The position numbers and the translations under genes are program-made. Shown here piece by piece: positions 1 to 7,668 of a DNA stretch of 64,000 nt. Source of the stretch: Pantoea sp. Ap-967 (lineage in GTDB: Bacteria > Pseudomonadota > Gammaproteobacteria > Pseudomonadales > Pseudomonadaceae); the NCBI RefSeq assembly GCF_011752565.1, contig NZ_VWXK01000005.1, positions 62,001-126,000 of the forward strand, written 5' to 3'. How positions within the stretch are numbered: position 1 is the stretch's first letter; each line of letters opens with the position of its first letter. Below the pieces are notes generated by a model. The model was not told the origin of the DNA, did not search any database, and saw nothing but the letters and a program-made list of their open reading frames with translations.

Positions 1-610
1 CCTCGAAGGCATCGAGCATGGGGGTTGGCCCGCAGCAGTAGAAATGCGTGTCCGCAGACCGCCCCGCCAGGTAATGCGAAAGGTCCGGCAGTGTGCCTTT
101 CTCGTCGTTGAAGTGGTACACCACCTTGGCCCCCAGCTCCGCCAGCGGCTCCAGCAGCGCCGCCTCGCGCCGCGAGCGGGCGCAGTAGATCAGCTCGGCG
201 CTGCGCCCCAGGGCCAGCAACTGGCGGAACATGCAGTAGATCGGCGTGATGCCGATTCCGCCGGCCACCAGCACGCTGTGGCTGGCGCGGGTGTCGAGGG
301 CGAAGTTGTTGCGTGGCGGGGAAATGCTCAGCTGCGTGCCCACCCGCAACTGCTCGTGCACATAGCGCGAACCGCCGCGGCTGGCGCGGTCGCGCAGAAT
401 GCCGACCACGTAGCGGCCCTGGTCGCTTGGCGAATTGAGCAGCGAGTAGCTGCGCACCAGGCCGTTGGGCAGGTGCAAGTCGATGTGCGCGCCGGCTTCG
501 AACGGCGCGAACACCGTGTCGCCCCAAGGGCGCAGTTCGACGCTGATGATGCCGTCGGCTTCATGGCGCAGGGTATGCACCAGCGCGCTGACTGTGGATG
601 CGTTGGACAT
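1..610 (-). CDS. PDR/VanB-family oxidoreductase, reductase of the Rieske oxygenase (3' end outside window)
   Basis: Electron-transfer partner of the Rieske oxygenase gene immediately upstream; it would move electrons from NAD(P)H through flavin to the oxygenase. The visible 203 residues begin MSNASTVSAL. They show the flavin-binding motif RSYSLLNSP near residue 53, the nucleotide-binding GGIGITP near residue 118, and the CCGPTPMLDAF segment typical of phthalate dioxygenase reductase/VanB proteins. The C-terminal plant-type 2Fe-2S domain expected in this family lies beyond base 1 and cannot be seen. The start is 8 bases after the oxygenase stop codon, so the two are co-transcribed. It is the last gene of the catabolic operon that is visible here. 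The family assignment is firm; the substrate of the pair is unknown. Confidence 0.9.
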   Translation of the reverse strand, partial: MSNASTVSALVHTLRHEADGIISVELRPWGDTVFAPFEAGAHIDLHLPNGLVRSYSLLNSPSDQGRYVVGILRDRASRGGSRYVHEQLRVGTQLSISPPRNNFALDTRASHSVLVAGGIGITPIYCMFRQLLALGRSAELIYCARSRREAALLEPLAELGAKVVYHFNDEKGTLPDLSHYLAGRSADTHFYCCGPTPMLDAFE

Positions 611-618
611 CGCTCACC

Positions 619-1653
619 TCACGGCAGTTGTTTGGCTTCGATCAGGGCCAGCTGTTCCTTGGCCTTGCCTTTGAGGTAGCGGCGCAGGCGCACCACGCCG
701 AGGTCGTGCTGGTACAGGTTCTCGCGCTGGTTGGCGTCCGGTTCCATGAACTCCAGCAGCACCCGGTCCTGCTCCAGCACCGCCCAGTGGCGCGCCTCCA
801 GGCGGTTCTTGTAGAGGAAGCGCCAGGTGTCGCGCTGCCAGCCGGTCAGTGGCCGTGCACGCCAGTGGAACACCGCCGCCAGGGCGCGGCTGCTTGGGGT
901 GTAGCTGCCGATGATGGTGAAGTTGCCGCCTGGCCCGCCGGTTTTCGGGTAGGGGATTTCCAGGCGCAGCCAGTGGCAGCCGTTGTCGAGAAATTCGGTC
1001 CAGTCGAAGTTGACCCCGCGCTGGCCTTCCTTCTCGAAGAAAAAGCCCTGTTCGGTGTCTCGGGTGACGAACTTGGCGGTGGCCTCGCCCTCGCTCATCG
1101 AGTGCGACATCTTGTGCAGGTAGGTGCCGTGCATCGGGTCCATGACGTTGTCGAGCACGTAGCGGTAGTCGCCCTTCCACTCGGTGTAGCACAGGAAGCT
1201 GCTCCACTCTGGCGAGGTCAGCTGCTCGGGCAGTACCAGCTCCGGTGGCGTGTCCAGGTGCGCGTCGCTGGCGTTGAACAGGAAGATTGCCCCAGCCGCC
1301 TCGCGGGTATGGAACATCCGCGTGGGGCGGCTGCCTTCAAGCTTGCAACCTGGGCTGCCGGGCACCTTGGTGACGGTGCCGTCGCAGCGCACTTCCACGC
1401 CGTGGTACGGGCACTGCAGGCGGTCGCCCAGCACCGGCCCCTGGGACAACGGCGCGCCGCGGTGCGGGCAGTGGTCTTCAAGGGCATGGACGCGGCCATC
1501 GTTGTCGCGCCACAGGGCGATCTTGTAGCCCAGGCGGCGGATCGACAGCGGCCGGTCGGTGAGCAGTTCCGACGGCAATACCGGGAACCACAGGTCTTTC
1601 AGGCCATTGGCCAGGTGTTGCTCAACAGGGTCGACGGTGACATGCATGTTCAT
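619..1653 (-). CDS. Rieske non-heme iron oxygenase, alpha subunit (344 aa)
   Basis: Terminal oxygenase that would hydroxylate or O-/N-demethylate an aromatic or methylated substrate. The Rieske 2Fe-2S site is visible as Cys62-x-His64 (CPHRG) and Cys81-x2-His84 (CPYHG). The mononuclear iron site is DPMHGTYLH, with His175 and His180 and the bridging Asp172. Length and domain order match the vanillate-demethylase-like group, which pairs with VanB-type reductases; such a reductase gene follows 8 bases downstream. A 75-residue protein gene precedes it by 20 bases. A small beta subunit is not encoded next to it, which again fits the single-subunit VanA type. The reaction is inferred from family only; motif similarity does not identify the substrate. 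Confidence 0.93.
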   Translation of the reverse strand: MNMHVTVDPVEQHLANGLKDLWFPVLPSELLTDRPLSIRRLGYKIALWRDNDGRVHALEDHCPHRGAPLSQGPVLGDRLQCPYHGVEVRCDGTVTKVPGSPGCKLEGSRPTRMFHTREAAGAIFLFNASDAHLDTPPELVLPEQLTSPEWSSFLCYTEWKGDYRYVLDNVMDPMHGTYLHKMSHSMSEGEATAKFVTRDTEQGFFFEKEGQRGVNFDWTEFLDNGCHWLRLEIPYPKTGGPGGNFTIIGSYTPSSRALAAVFHWRARPLTGWQRDTWRFLYKNRLEARHWAVLEQDRVLLEFMEPDANQRENLYQHDLGVVRLRRYLKGKAKEQLALIEAKQLP

Positions 1654-1673
1654 CTTGTTCTACCTCCAGCGGG

Positions 1674-1901
1674 TCATTCGCCCAGCCGTGCCATCAGGGT
1701 TTGGAATGCGTCTTCGGTCCACTCGCCGCTGGTCAGCGGGCAGGGCGGGCCGGCCAGGTTGAGGTGGGCGAGCAGTTCACCCAGCTGGCTTACGCCATTG
1801 CCGTAGGCACGCTCGATCGAGTCGCCGAGCAGGTCCTCGAAGGGCGTGTTGGGGCGTTTGCGCGCCTGGTGGGGTTGCAGGTAGACCTCGGTGCTGCTCA
1901 T
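1674..1901 (-). CDS. Small 75-aa protein preceding the Rieske oxygenase
   Basis: Starts MSSTEVYLQP and ends MARLGE. It has no signal peptide, cysteine cluster or membrane segment. Basic and polar residues sit at the N-terminus (QPHQARKRP), followed by two amphipathic helical stretches around residues 18-45. From memory it resembles short proteins annotated as having a recombinase-like helix-turn-helix domain that sit beside Rieske genes; I could not check this. The start at 1901 is chosen because a longer reading frame upstream would run into the preceding VOC gene, whose stop is 10 bases away. Its fixed place between the ring-cleavage enzyme and the oxygenase suggests an accessory or regulatory role in this pathway, but no function can be read from the sequence. 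Confidence 0.7.
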   Translation of the reverse strand: MSSTEVYLQPHQARKRPNTPFEDLLGDSIERAYGNGVSQLGELLAHLNLAGPPCPLTSGEWTEDAFQTLMARLGE

Positions 1902-1911
1902 GGTTTGGCCC

Positions 1912-2880
1912 TCAATTGTTGTTCGGTTTGTCGGTGAGGAATTTGCCTTGTGGCGCCTCGGCGTGTTGCTGGCGCCGGGTATTGCCGTCGATGCCGCCGG
2001 CAATCGCCCATTCGGCGAACACTGTTGGCCCGGGTTCGAATTCGCGCGGTTGCCAGTCGCCGGTCAGTTGGTCTTCGTCGGCGTAGTACTCCACCAGCGC
2101 GCCGGCCGGGTTCTTGAAATACCAGAAGAACGCCGACGACACCGGGTGGCGGCCTGGGCCGATCTCGGTGGCCCAGCCGCAGCGCGAGATGTGCATGCCG
2201 CCGCCGAATACTTCATGCAGGTCACGCACGGTAAAGGCCACGTGGTTGAGCCCGGCGCGCGGGGCCGGCAGTTGCAGCATGAACAGGTCGTGGTGGCCGC
2301 CTTCCTCGGCGGTGCGCAGGAAGGCGCCGCGGTTGGGGTAGCGGTCCGAGGCCTGGAAGCCGAAGCGCTCGTGGTAGAAGGCTTCGCAGGCGTTGACGTC
2401 GGTGACGAAGAACACCACGTGGCCCACTTCGATAGGCGTGGCGCGCGCGTACACCGGTGCTGGCTTGTTGATCCGGCCCTTGGTCTGCCAGGTGTTGTGG
2501 CCGCTGCATTCGAGCTCCAGCGGCCGCTTGCGGGTAACCTGCAGGCGAATCGCCAGGCCATTGGGGTCGGTGCAGCCGATGCGGCCATTGCCTTCGACGA
2601 AGCCTGGGTCGTTGGCGATGCGCTGGCTGTACAGCGCAAGGTCGGCCTGGCTTTCCACGCCCCACACCACTTCGCGCACGGTCGAGCCGGCCTCGATGGC
2701 CGGGGGCAGGCCGGGTTTGTCGATGGCCGCGAGGATCACGCGGCAGCCGTTGAGGGTTTCGAAGACGATTTCATCCTCGGCGGCGCTGACCTGGGTCAGC
2801 CCCCAGTCGCTGAAGAAGCGTGCGCAGGTGGCCAGGTCCTCCACGCCGTAGGTGACTTCGTCGATGCCCAGTACGCTCAT
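1912..2880 (-). CDS. VOC-superfamily extradiol-type dioxygenase (322 aa)
   Basis: Probable type I extradiol ring-cleavage dioxygenase. Two VOC modules are seen: a degenerate N-terminal one (residues 1-120) and a C-terminal one (residues 148-270) carrying the 2-His-1-carboxylate ligands His154 (VGHVVFF), His213 (LNHVAF) and Glu264 (ALVEYYAD). This layout and spacing match BphC/catechol 2,3-dioxygenase-like enzymes, so iron-dependent meta cleavage of a catechol-like ring is the natural prediction. The start at 2880 overlaps the aldehyde dehydrogenase stop by four bases (ATGA), so translational coupling is likely. A longer upstream reading frame lies inside the dehydrogenase gene and was discarded. 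Substrate unknown. Confidence 0.88.
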   Translation of the reverse strand: MSVLGIDEVTYGVEDLATCARFFSDWGLTQVSAAEDEIVFETLNGCRVILAAIDKPGLPPAIEAGSTVREVVWGVESQADLALYSQRIANDPGFVEGNGRIGCTDPNGLAIRLQVTRKRPLELECSGHNTWQTKGRINKPAPVYARATPIEVGHVVFFVTDVNACEAFYHERFGFQASDRYPNRGAFLRTAEEGGHHDLFMLQLPAPRAGLNHVAFTVRDLHEVFGGGMHISRCGWATEIGPGRHPVSSAFFWYFKNPAGALVEYYADEDQLTGDWQPREFEPGPTVFAEWAIAGGIDGNTRRQQHAEAPQGKFLTDKPNNN

Positions 2881-4367
2881 TGCCCTGCCTCCACGCCGGC
2901 CCAGGCCAGCGGCTGTTCGTTCATGCCCCAGTAGAGGCTTTTCTGTTCCATGTACTGCAGGATGCCCAGGCGGCCCTTTTCCCGGCCCAGGCCGCTGTCG
3001 CGCCAGCCGCCGAACGGGGTGGAAATGGAAAACTGCTTGTAGGTGTTGATCCACACCGTGCCGGCCTGCAGCTTGCGGCCCAGGGCCCAGGCGCGCTTGT
3101 AGTCGCGGCTCCAGATACCTGCGGCCAGGGCGTAGAGGCTGTCGTTGGCCTGCTCCACCAGCTCGGCTTCGCTGTCGAACGGCATGGCCACCAGCACCGG
3201 GCCGAAGATTTCTTCCTGGCACACCTGCTGCTGGTTGCCCAGGCCTTCGAGGATGGTTGGTGGGTAGAAGTAACCCTGGTCGAACAGCCCGCCACTCGGG
3301 CGCTGGCCGCCCAGGCGCAGGCGCCCGCCGGCGGCCAGGCCCAGGGCCACGTAGCGCTCCACCGACTCCCGGTGGGCGGCGCTGATCAGCGGGCCCATCT
3401 GCGTGCGTTCGTCGGCCGGGTCGCCCAGGCGCAGTTGCGCGGCGGCGGCGGTGAGGCGGGCCATGAACGGTTCGTACAGCTTGCGTGCGACGAACAGCCG
3501 GGAGCCGGCGATGCAGGCCTCGCCGGAGGAGCTGAAGATGCCGTACAGCACCCCGGCCACGGCGTGGTCGAGGTCGGCGTCTTCAAGCACGATGGTCGGC
3601 GACTTGCCGCCCAGTTCCAGCGATACCGGCATCATCTTGTCGGCGGCGATATGGGCGATGTGCTTGCCGGTGCCGGTGCCGCCGGTGAACGACACGCGCT
3701 TGACCAGCGGGTGGCGGGTCAGGGCATCACCCAGCAGCGAGCCCTTGCCCGGCAGCACGCTGACCAGCCCCTTGGGCAGGCCGGCGTCGTCGCAAATGCG
3801 CGCCAGTTGCAGGGCCAGCAGCGGGGTGATTTCCGCCGGCTTGATCACCACGGCATTGCCGGCGGCCAGGGCGGGGGCAACCTTCTGCGCTTCGCTGGCA
3901 ATCGGTGAATTCCACGGGGTGATGGCCGCCACCACGCCCATTGGCTCATACAGGCTCATGCTGACGAAATCACCGCGCGACGGGGTGATGGTTTCTTCCA
4001 GGGTTTCGCAGGCGGCGGCGAAGAACTGGAAAGTGCCGGCGGCGCTGGCTACCAGGGCGCGGGTTTCGTTGATCGGCTTGCCGTTGTCCTGGCGTTGCAG
4101 TTGCGCCAGCTCCTCGGCGCGTTCGCGAATCAGCCCGGCAATGCGGTACAGCACGGCAGCGCGCTCGTGGGGTTTACGCTGCGCCCAGCCGCTGTGCAGG
4201 AAGGCCTGGTGCGCGCCCTGCACGGCGGCCTCGACGTCATCGAGGCTGGCGGCGTTGAGCCAGGCCACCGGCTCGCCCGTGGCCGGGTAGCAGGTGGCGT
4301 AGCGTGCGCCGCCGCCCAGGCGCCAGGTGCCGGCGATGCACAGGGGTAAAGTCTGTTCCAAGGTCAT
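2877..4367 (-). CDS. NAD(P)-dependent aldehyde dehydrogenase (496 aa)
   Basis: Oxidises an aldehyde to a carboxylate; in this operon the aldehyde could come from the ThDP-dependent decarboxylase or directly from ring cleavage (semialdehyde). Full-length ALDH fold: PWNSP near residue 152, the cofactor loop FTGGTGTGK near residue 228, general base Glu251 (LELGGKSP) and nucleophile Cys285 (GEACIAGSR). The family usually has GQxC at the nucleophile; here Gln is replaced by Glu284-Ala, as in several betaine- or 2-hydroxymuconic semialdehyde-type homologues. The gene begins 9 bases after the aspartate dehydrogenase-like gene and overlaps the VOC gene by four bases. Confidence 0.92.
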   Translation of the reverse strand: MTLEQTLPLCIAGTWRLGGGARYATCYPATGEPVAWLNAASLDDVEAAVQGAHQAFLHSGWAQRKPHERAAVLYRIAGLIRERAEELAQLQRQDNGKPINETRALVASAAGTFQFFAAACETLEETITPSRGDFVSMSLYEPMGVVAAITPWNSPIASEAQKVAPALAAGNAVVIKPAEITPLLALQLARICDDAGLPKGLVSVLPGKGSLLGDALTRHPLVKRVSFTGGTGTGKHIAHIAADKMMPVSLELGGKSPTIVLEDADLDHAVAGVLYGIFSSSGEACIAGSRLFVARKLYEPFMARLTAAAAQLRLGDPADERTQMGPLISAAHRESVERYVALGLAAGGRLRLGGQRPSGGLFDQGYFYPPTILEGLGNQQQVCQEEIFGPVLVAMPFDSEAELVEQANDSLYALAAGIWSRDYKRAWALGRKLQAGTVWINTYKQFSISTPFGGWRDSGLGREKGRLGILQYMEQKSLYWGMNEQPLAWAGVEAGQ

Positions 4368-4376
4368 GGCGTTCCC

Positions 4377-5180
4377 CTAGATGGAAATGGCATGGGCATG
4401 GTTGCCCAGGGCGCGGACCACGCTGTAGACGGTCAGTGCCGAGGTTTTCGGGTTGGCCTGCAGGGGCTTGCCGTGCAGGCTCATTTCAAAGCCGCCGAAG
4501 GTGCCGCGGGCCTTGACCTGGTGCACGTTCTCGTCACCGTGCGGGTCGGCCACCAGGGTTACCCAGGTGCGCTCCAGGCCAACCCCTGCCAGCGACAGGG
4601 TGGCGGCGACGTTGGCATTCTTCGGGTACAGCCGGGCGGCTTCGCGGGCGCTGCCCTGGAAAATCACCGTGGCTTCGCGCAGGGTGTCGAGGCTGCACAC
4701 CTGCTCGGCCGGGGTGCCCTTCCAGGCACGGGCCGGCTTGCGCCCGGTGTACTCCACGGTGTCCAGGCCGCCGACCTTGGCCGCCGACAGCGCATCGATG
4801 CCGCCGATGGCGCCGGGCAGCAGTTCGATGCGCGTGTTGCCGTGCGCCGCTGCCGCTTCCAGGCGCTCGACCAGCCCCGGTTGCGACAGCGCACCCACCG
4901 ACACCACCAAACACGGGATGCCGCGCGCCAGCGCTGGCAGCACGTGCTCTTCGATGGCGCGGTGGCCGGCGCATTCAAGCAGCAGGTCGGGGCGCGCATC
5001 GGCCGGCAGCGCGGTGAGCACCTGCGGTGGTCGGCGCAGGCGCGCCAGGCGCTCGGCCACCAGCGCTTCGGAGCCGGGCGAGGCAATGACCGCGTCCACC
5101 TGCAACTGGCGGTCGTGCTCCAGTAGCTCCAGCACAGCCACGCCAATGGCGCCACAGCCGATCATGGTGATATGCAGCAT
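4377..5180 (-). CDS. nadX: L-aspartate dehydrogenase-like enzyme (267 aa)
   Basis: NAD(P)-dependent amino acid dehydrogenase of the aspartate dehydrogenase family. N-terminal Rossmann motif MIGCGAIG (residues 6-13), a central GAIGGIDAL segment, and the C-terminal conserved NPKTSALTVYSVVRAL helix. The family deaminates L-aspartate to oxaloacetate through iminoaspartate; a homologue in P. aeruginosa has been characterised biochemically as an aspartate dehydrogenase, as I recall. The start at 5180 (MLHITMIGCG) puts the nucleotide-binding strand at the N-terminus as usual; a longer frame would extend into the ThDP enzyme gene. Its place inside a catabolic operon, and not with nadA/nadC, suggests it handles an amino or imino intermediate of the pathway. 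The true substrate is uncertain. Confidence 0.85.
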   Translation of the reverse strand: MLHITMIGCGAIGVAVLELLEHDRQLQVDAVIASPGSEALVAERLARLRRPPQVLTALPADARPDLLLECAGHRAIEEHVLPALARGIPCLVVSVGALSQPGLVERLEAAAAHGNTRIELLPGAIGGIDALSAAKVGGLDTVEYTGRKPARAWKGTPAEQVCSLDTLREATVIFQGSAREAARLYPKNANVAATLSLAGVGLERTWVTLVADPHGDENVHQVKARGTFGGFEMSLHGKPLQANPKTSALTVYSVVRALGNHAHAISI

Positions 5181-5190
5181 GGGCAAGTCC

Positions 5191-6876
5191 TCAGGCGGCG
5201 GTGGCTTTCTGCGAGCGGGTTTCGCTGTTGGGCGGGCCTGCGAAACGGGTGGCGAAGGGGCCGACGCTGAGCATGTCGACTTCCAGCAGGAACGGCCCGT
5301 CGCTGCCCAGTGCGCCTTCGAGCACCGTGCCGAAGTCCTTGAGGTCGCGCACCAGGCCATGCTTGAGGCCCAGGGCGTCGGCGAGCTTGGCGTAGTCCGG
5401 CGTGTGCAGCTCGACGTAGGCGTGGCGGGCGCCGTAGATGGCGTCCTGGATATTGCGGATGACCCCGTAGCGCTGGTCGTTCATCAGCAGGATCACCACA
5501 TTGGCTTTTTCCTGCACCAGGGTCGCCAGTTCACCCAGGTTGAGGATGAAACCGCCGTCACCGGCCAGGGCGAACACCTTGCGCCCCGGGGCCGTTTCGG
5601 CGGCGGCGATGGCAGCGCCGATGCCCATGGCCAGGCCCTGGCCGATGCCGCCGCCCAAGGCGTGCACGCCGGCTTGCGGGTGGTACAGGTTGAGCAGGCG
5701 GTTGCCCCAGATGCTGTTGGACAGGGTCACGTCGCGCACCCAGGTAAAGTTGCGCCCGGTCTGCGCCTGCAGTTGCTCGACCATGGCCGAATACGGGCCG
5801 AGGTCGGCCACCAGCTGTTTGCGAGACTCGGCGCGCACGGCCTTGAGCTCGCCGATGAACGCCGGGTCGATGTTCAGCCGCCCTTGCAGGCGGTCGGCCA
5901 GGCCTTCCAGGGCCAGCGCGGCATCGCCGCAGATGAACAGGTCGCTGGGGTAGCTGCGGCCTTCGCTGGCCGGGTTGGCGTCGATGCGCAGGGTGGTGCG
6001 TGGCAGCTTCAGGGCGTACTTGAAGGTTTCGTTGCTGCGCAGCCGGGAGCCGGCCACCACCAGCGCGTCGCAGGTCTGCATGAAGCCTTCGACCAGCTTG
6101 TTCTGCGAGAAGGCGCCCAGGCAGCGCTCGTCGTCCTCGTTGACCACGCCGCGGCCCTGGGTCGAGGTGATCACGCCCACGCCCATGTCCAGCAGGCGCT
6201 TGACCTGCGCACCGGCGTGGCGGGCACCGCCGCCAAGCCAGAGCAGCGGGCGGGTGGCGCTGGCCAGGCGCTCGGCCACCAGGTCCAGCGCCTCGGGGGC
6301 CGGGGCGGCGACCGGCACTGGCAGCGGCGACAGGTCGCCGGGCATGGGGATCAGCGCCGACTGGATGTCGATGGGGATTTCCACGCTGACCGGGCCGGTG
6401 GGCGCGGTCAGGGCGGTTTGCACGGCAAGCTTGAGGGTGCTCAGCGCGGTTTCCACGCTGCGCACGCGAAACGCCGCCTTGGACACCGCCTTGAGCATGG
6501 TCAGCTGGTCACGGGCCTCGTGGATGTAGGCCAGCTCCTGGTCGAGGTAGGGCGTTTCGATCTGCCCGGTGATGTGCAGCAGCGGGGTGCCGGCGGTCAG
6601 TGCCTCGACCATCGCCCCGGCGGCGTTGCCGGCTGCGGTGCCGGTGGAGGTCAGGCACACGCCCAGGCCGCCGACGCTGCGGGCGTAGGCATCGGCCATG
6701 TTGGTGGCGCCGGCTTCGCCACGGGCCATGATGAAGCGAATGTTGCCGCGCACGGCGAAGGCGTCGAGGATCGGCATGTTGTGGATCGAGATCACGCCGA
6801 ACGCGGCCTTGACCTCGCACTGTTCGAGAAACGCGGTGATCACGGCACCGACGGTGACGGTGTTTTCGTTACGCAT
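5191..6876 (-). CDS. ThDP-dependent decarboxylase/acetolactate synthase-family enzyme (561 aa)
   Basis: Thiamine diphosphate enzyme with the three domains of the acetolactate synthase/benzoylformate decarboxylase superfamily. The cofactor-activating Glu54 is visible in ARGEAGATNMADAYAR, and the Mg-ThDP signature begins GDGGFILNLGEL and ends LLMNDQRYG in the C-terminal domain. It probably decarboxylates a 2-oxo acid, leaving an aldehyde for the adjacent aldehyde dehydrogenase. It lacks company of a regulatory (IlvN/IlvH) subunit, so a biosynthetic role is unlikely. The chosen start (MRNENTVTVG) overlaps the preceding SDR gene by 8 bases; the longer frame reads across the SDR gene and has an atypical composition. 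Confidence 0.9.
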   Translation of the reverse strand: MRNENTVTVGAVITAFLEQCEVKAAFGVISIHNMPILDAFAVRGNIRFIMARGEAGATNMADAYARSVGGLGVCLTSTGTAAGNAAGAMVEALTAGTPLLHITGQIETPYLDQELAYIHEARDQLTMLKAVSKAAFRVRSVETALSTLKLAVQTALTAPTGPVSVEIPIDIQSALIPMPGDLSPLPVPVAAPAPEALDLVAERLASATRPLLWLGGGARHAGAQVKRLLDMGVGVITSTQGRGVVNEDDERCLGAFSQNKLVEGFMQTCDALVVAGSRLRSNETFKYALKLPRTTLRIDANPASEGRSYPSDLFICGDAALALEGLADRLQGRLNIDPAFIGELKAVRAESRKQLVADLGPYSAMVEQLQAQTGRNFTWVRDVTLSNSIWGNRLLNLYHPQAGVHALGGGIGQGLAMGIGAAIAAAETAPGRKVFALAGDGGFILNLGELATLVQEKANVVILLMNDQRYGVIRNIQDAIYGARHAYVELHTPDYAKLADALGLKHGLVRDLKDFGTVLEGALGSDGPFLLEVDMLSVGPFATRFAGPPNSETRSQKATAA

Positions 6877-7666
6877 GGCGGGACAAGCCTCCAGAAACAT
6901 CGATATGACTGCCAGTGGTGTAGGACGACAGCGGTGAGGCCAGGAACAGGATGGCCTGGGCGGCCTCCTTGGGCAGCCCCAGGCGGCCCAGGGGAATCTG
7001 TTTGCGGCGGGCCAGGTGGGCGGTCCACTGCGCCCAGTCCAGGGCACGCTCCTCGCGCGCCTCGAAGCGCCGGCGCCACTGGCCGGACTCCACCAGGCCA
7101 ATGAGGATGCCGTTGACCCGAATGCCCTGTTCGGCGAACTCGAAGGCCATTGAGCGCACCAGGTTCTTCAGCCCGGCACGGGCCGCCGAGGTGGCGACCA
7201 TGTGCGGCTCGGGCTGGCTGGCCAGCAGTGAGTTGACACAGACGATCGACGCACCAGGCTGGCCTTTCAGCTGAGGGATGAAGGCGCGCACCGGGTGGAT
7301 CACCGAGAAGAACTTCAGTTGCAGCTCTTCGGCCCAGGCAGCGTCGCTGGTATCGGCAAAGGTCGACACGCGGCCTTGCCCGGCGTTGTTGACCAGTACC
7401 TGCGCCGGCCCCAGCGCGGCCTGGCTGGCGGCGGCGAAGGCCTGCACGGCGTTGGCATCGAGCACGTCGCACACCTGGGCCAGCAACTGGGCCTGGGGGA
7501 AGCGCTGGCGCAGGTGGGTTTCAGCGCTGCGCAGACGGTCTTCGTTGCGGCCACAGAAGGCCACGCGGGCACCGGCTTCGAGCAGCAGCTCGACGCAGGC
7601 CAGGCCAATGCCGGACGAGCCGCCGGTGACGATGGCAGTGCTGTCGTGGAGTTGGTAGAGGTTCAT
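6869..7666 (-). CDS. Short-chain dehydrogenase/reductase with atypical active site (265 aa)
   Basis: Rossmann fold with cofactor motif TGGSSGIG (residues 14-21), NNAG at 93-96 and the active-site Ser146. The usual Tyr-x3-Lys pair is absent: the aligned stretch reads VATSAARAGLKN, which puts Thr159 and Arg163 in their place. I remember related SDRs carrying the same TSAARAG stretch, so this looks like a subfamily feature and not a recent mutation. Such proteins may have altered catalysis or act as dehydratases or binding proteins. The gene lies 2 bases after the IclR stop and overlaps the ThDP gene by 8 bases, so it belongs to the operon. Confidence 0.87.
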   Translation of the reverse strand: MNLYQLHDSTAIVTGGSSGIGLACVELLLEAGARVAFCGRNEDRLRSAETHLRQRFPQAQLLAQVCDVLDANAVQAFAAASQAALGPAQVLVNNAGQGRVSTFADTSDAAWAEELQLKFFSVIHPVRAFIPQLKGQPGASIVCVNSLLASQPEPHMVATSAARAGLKNLVRSMAFEFAEQGIRVNGILIGLVESGQWRRRFEAREERALDWAQWTAHLARRKQIPLGRLGLPKEAAQAILFLASPLSSYTTGSHIDVSGGLSRHA

Positions 7667-7668
7667 GC

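Noticed and set aside
598..1806. 402-residue plus-strand frame
   Set aside because: Antisense to the Rieske oxygenase gene, which carries complete Rieske and iron-site motifs.
5191..6876. Biosynthetic acetolactate synthase (ilvB/ilvG)
   Set aside because: The superfamily fits, but there is no regulatory subunit and the context is catabolic, so a 2-oxo acid decarboxylase or related role is more likely.
4453..7104. 883-residue open frame on the plus strand
   Set aside because: It runs antisense through the AspDH and ThDP genes, has no family motif, and shows the Arg/Gln/Gly/Ala-rich composition typical of antisense frames in high-GC DNA.
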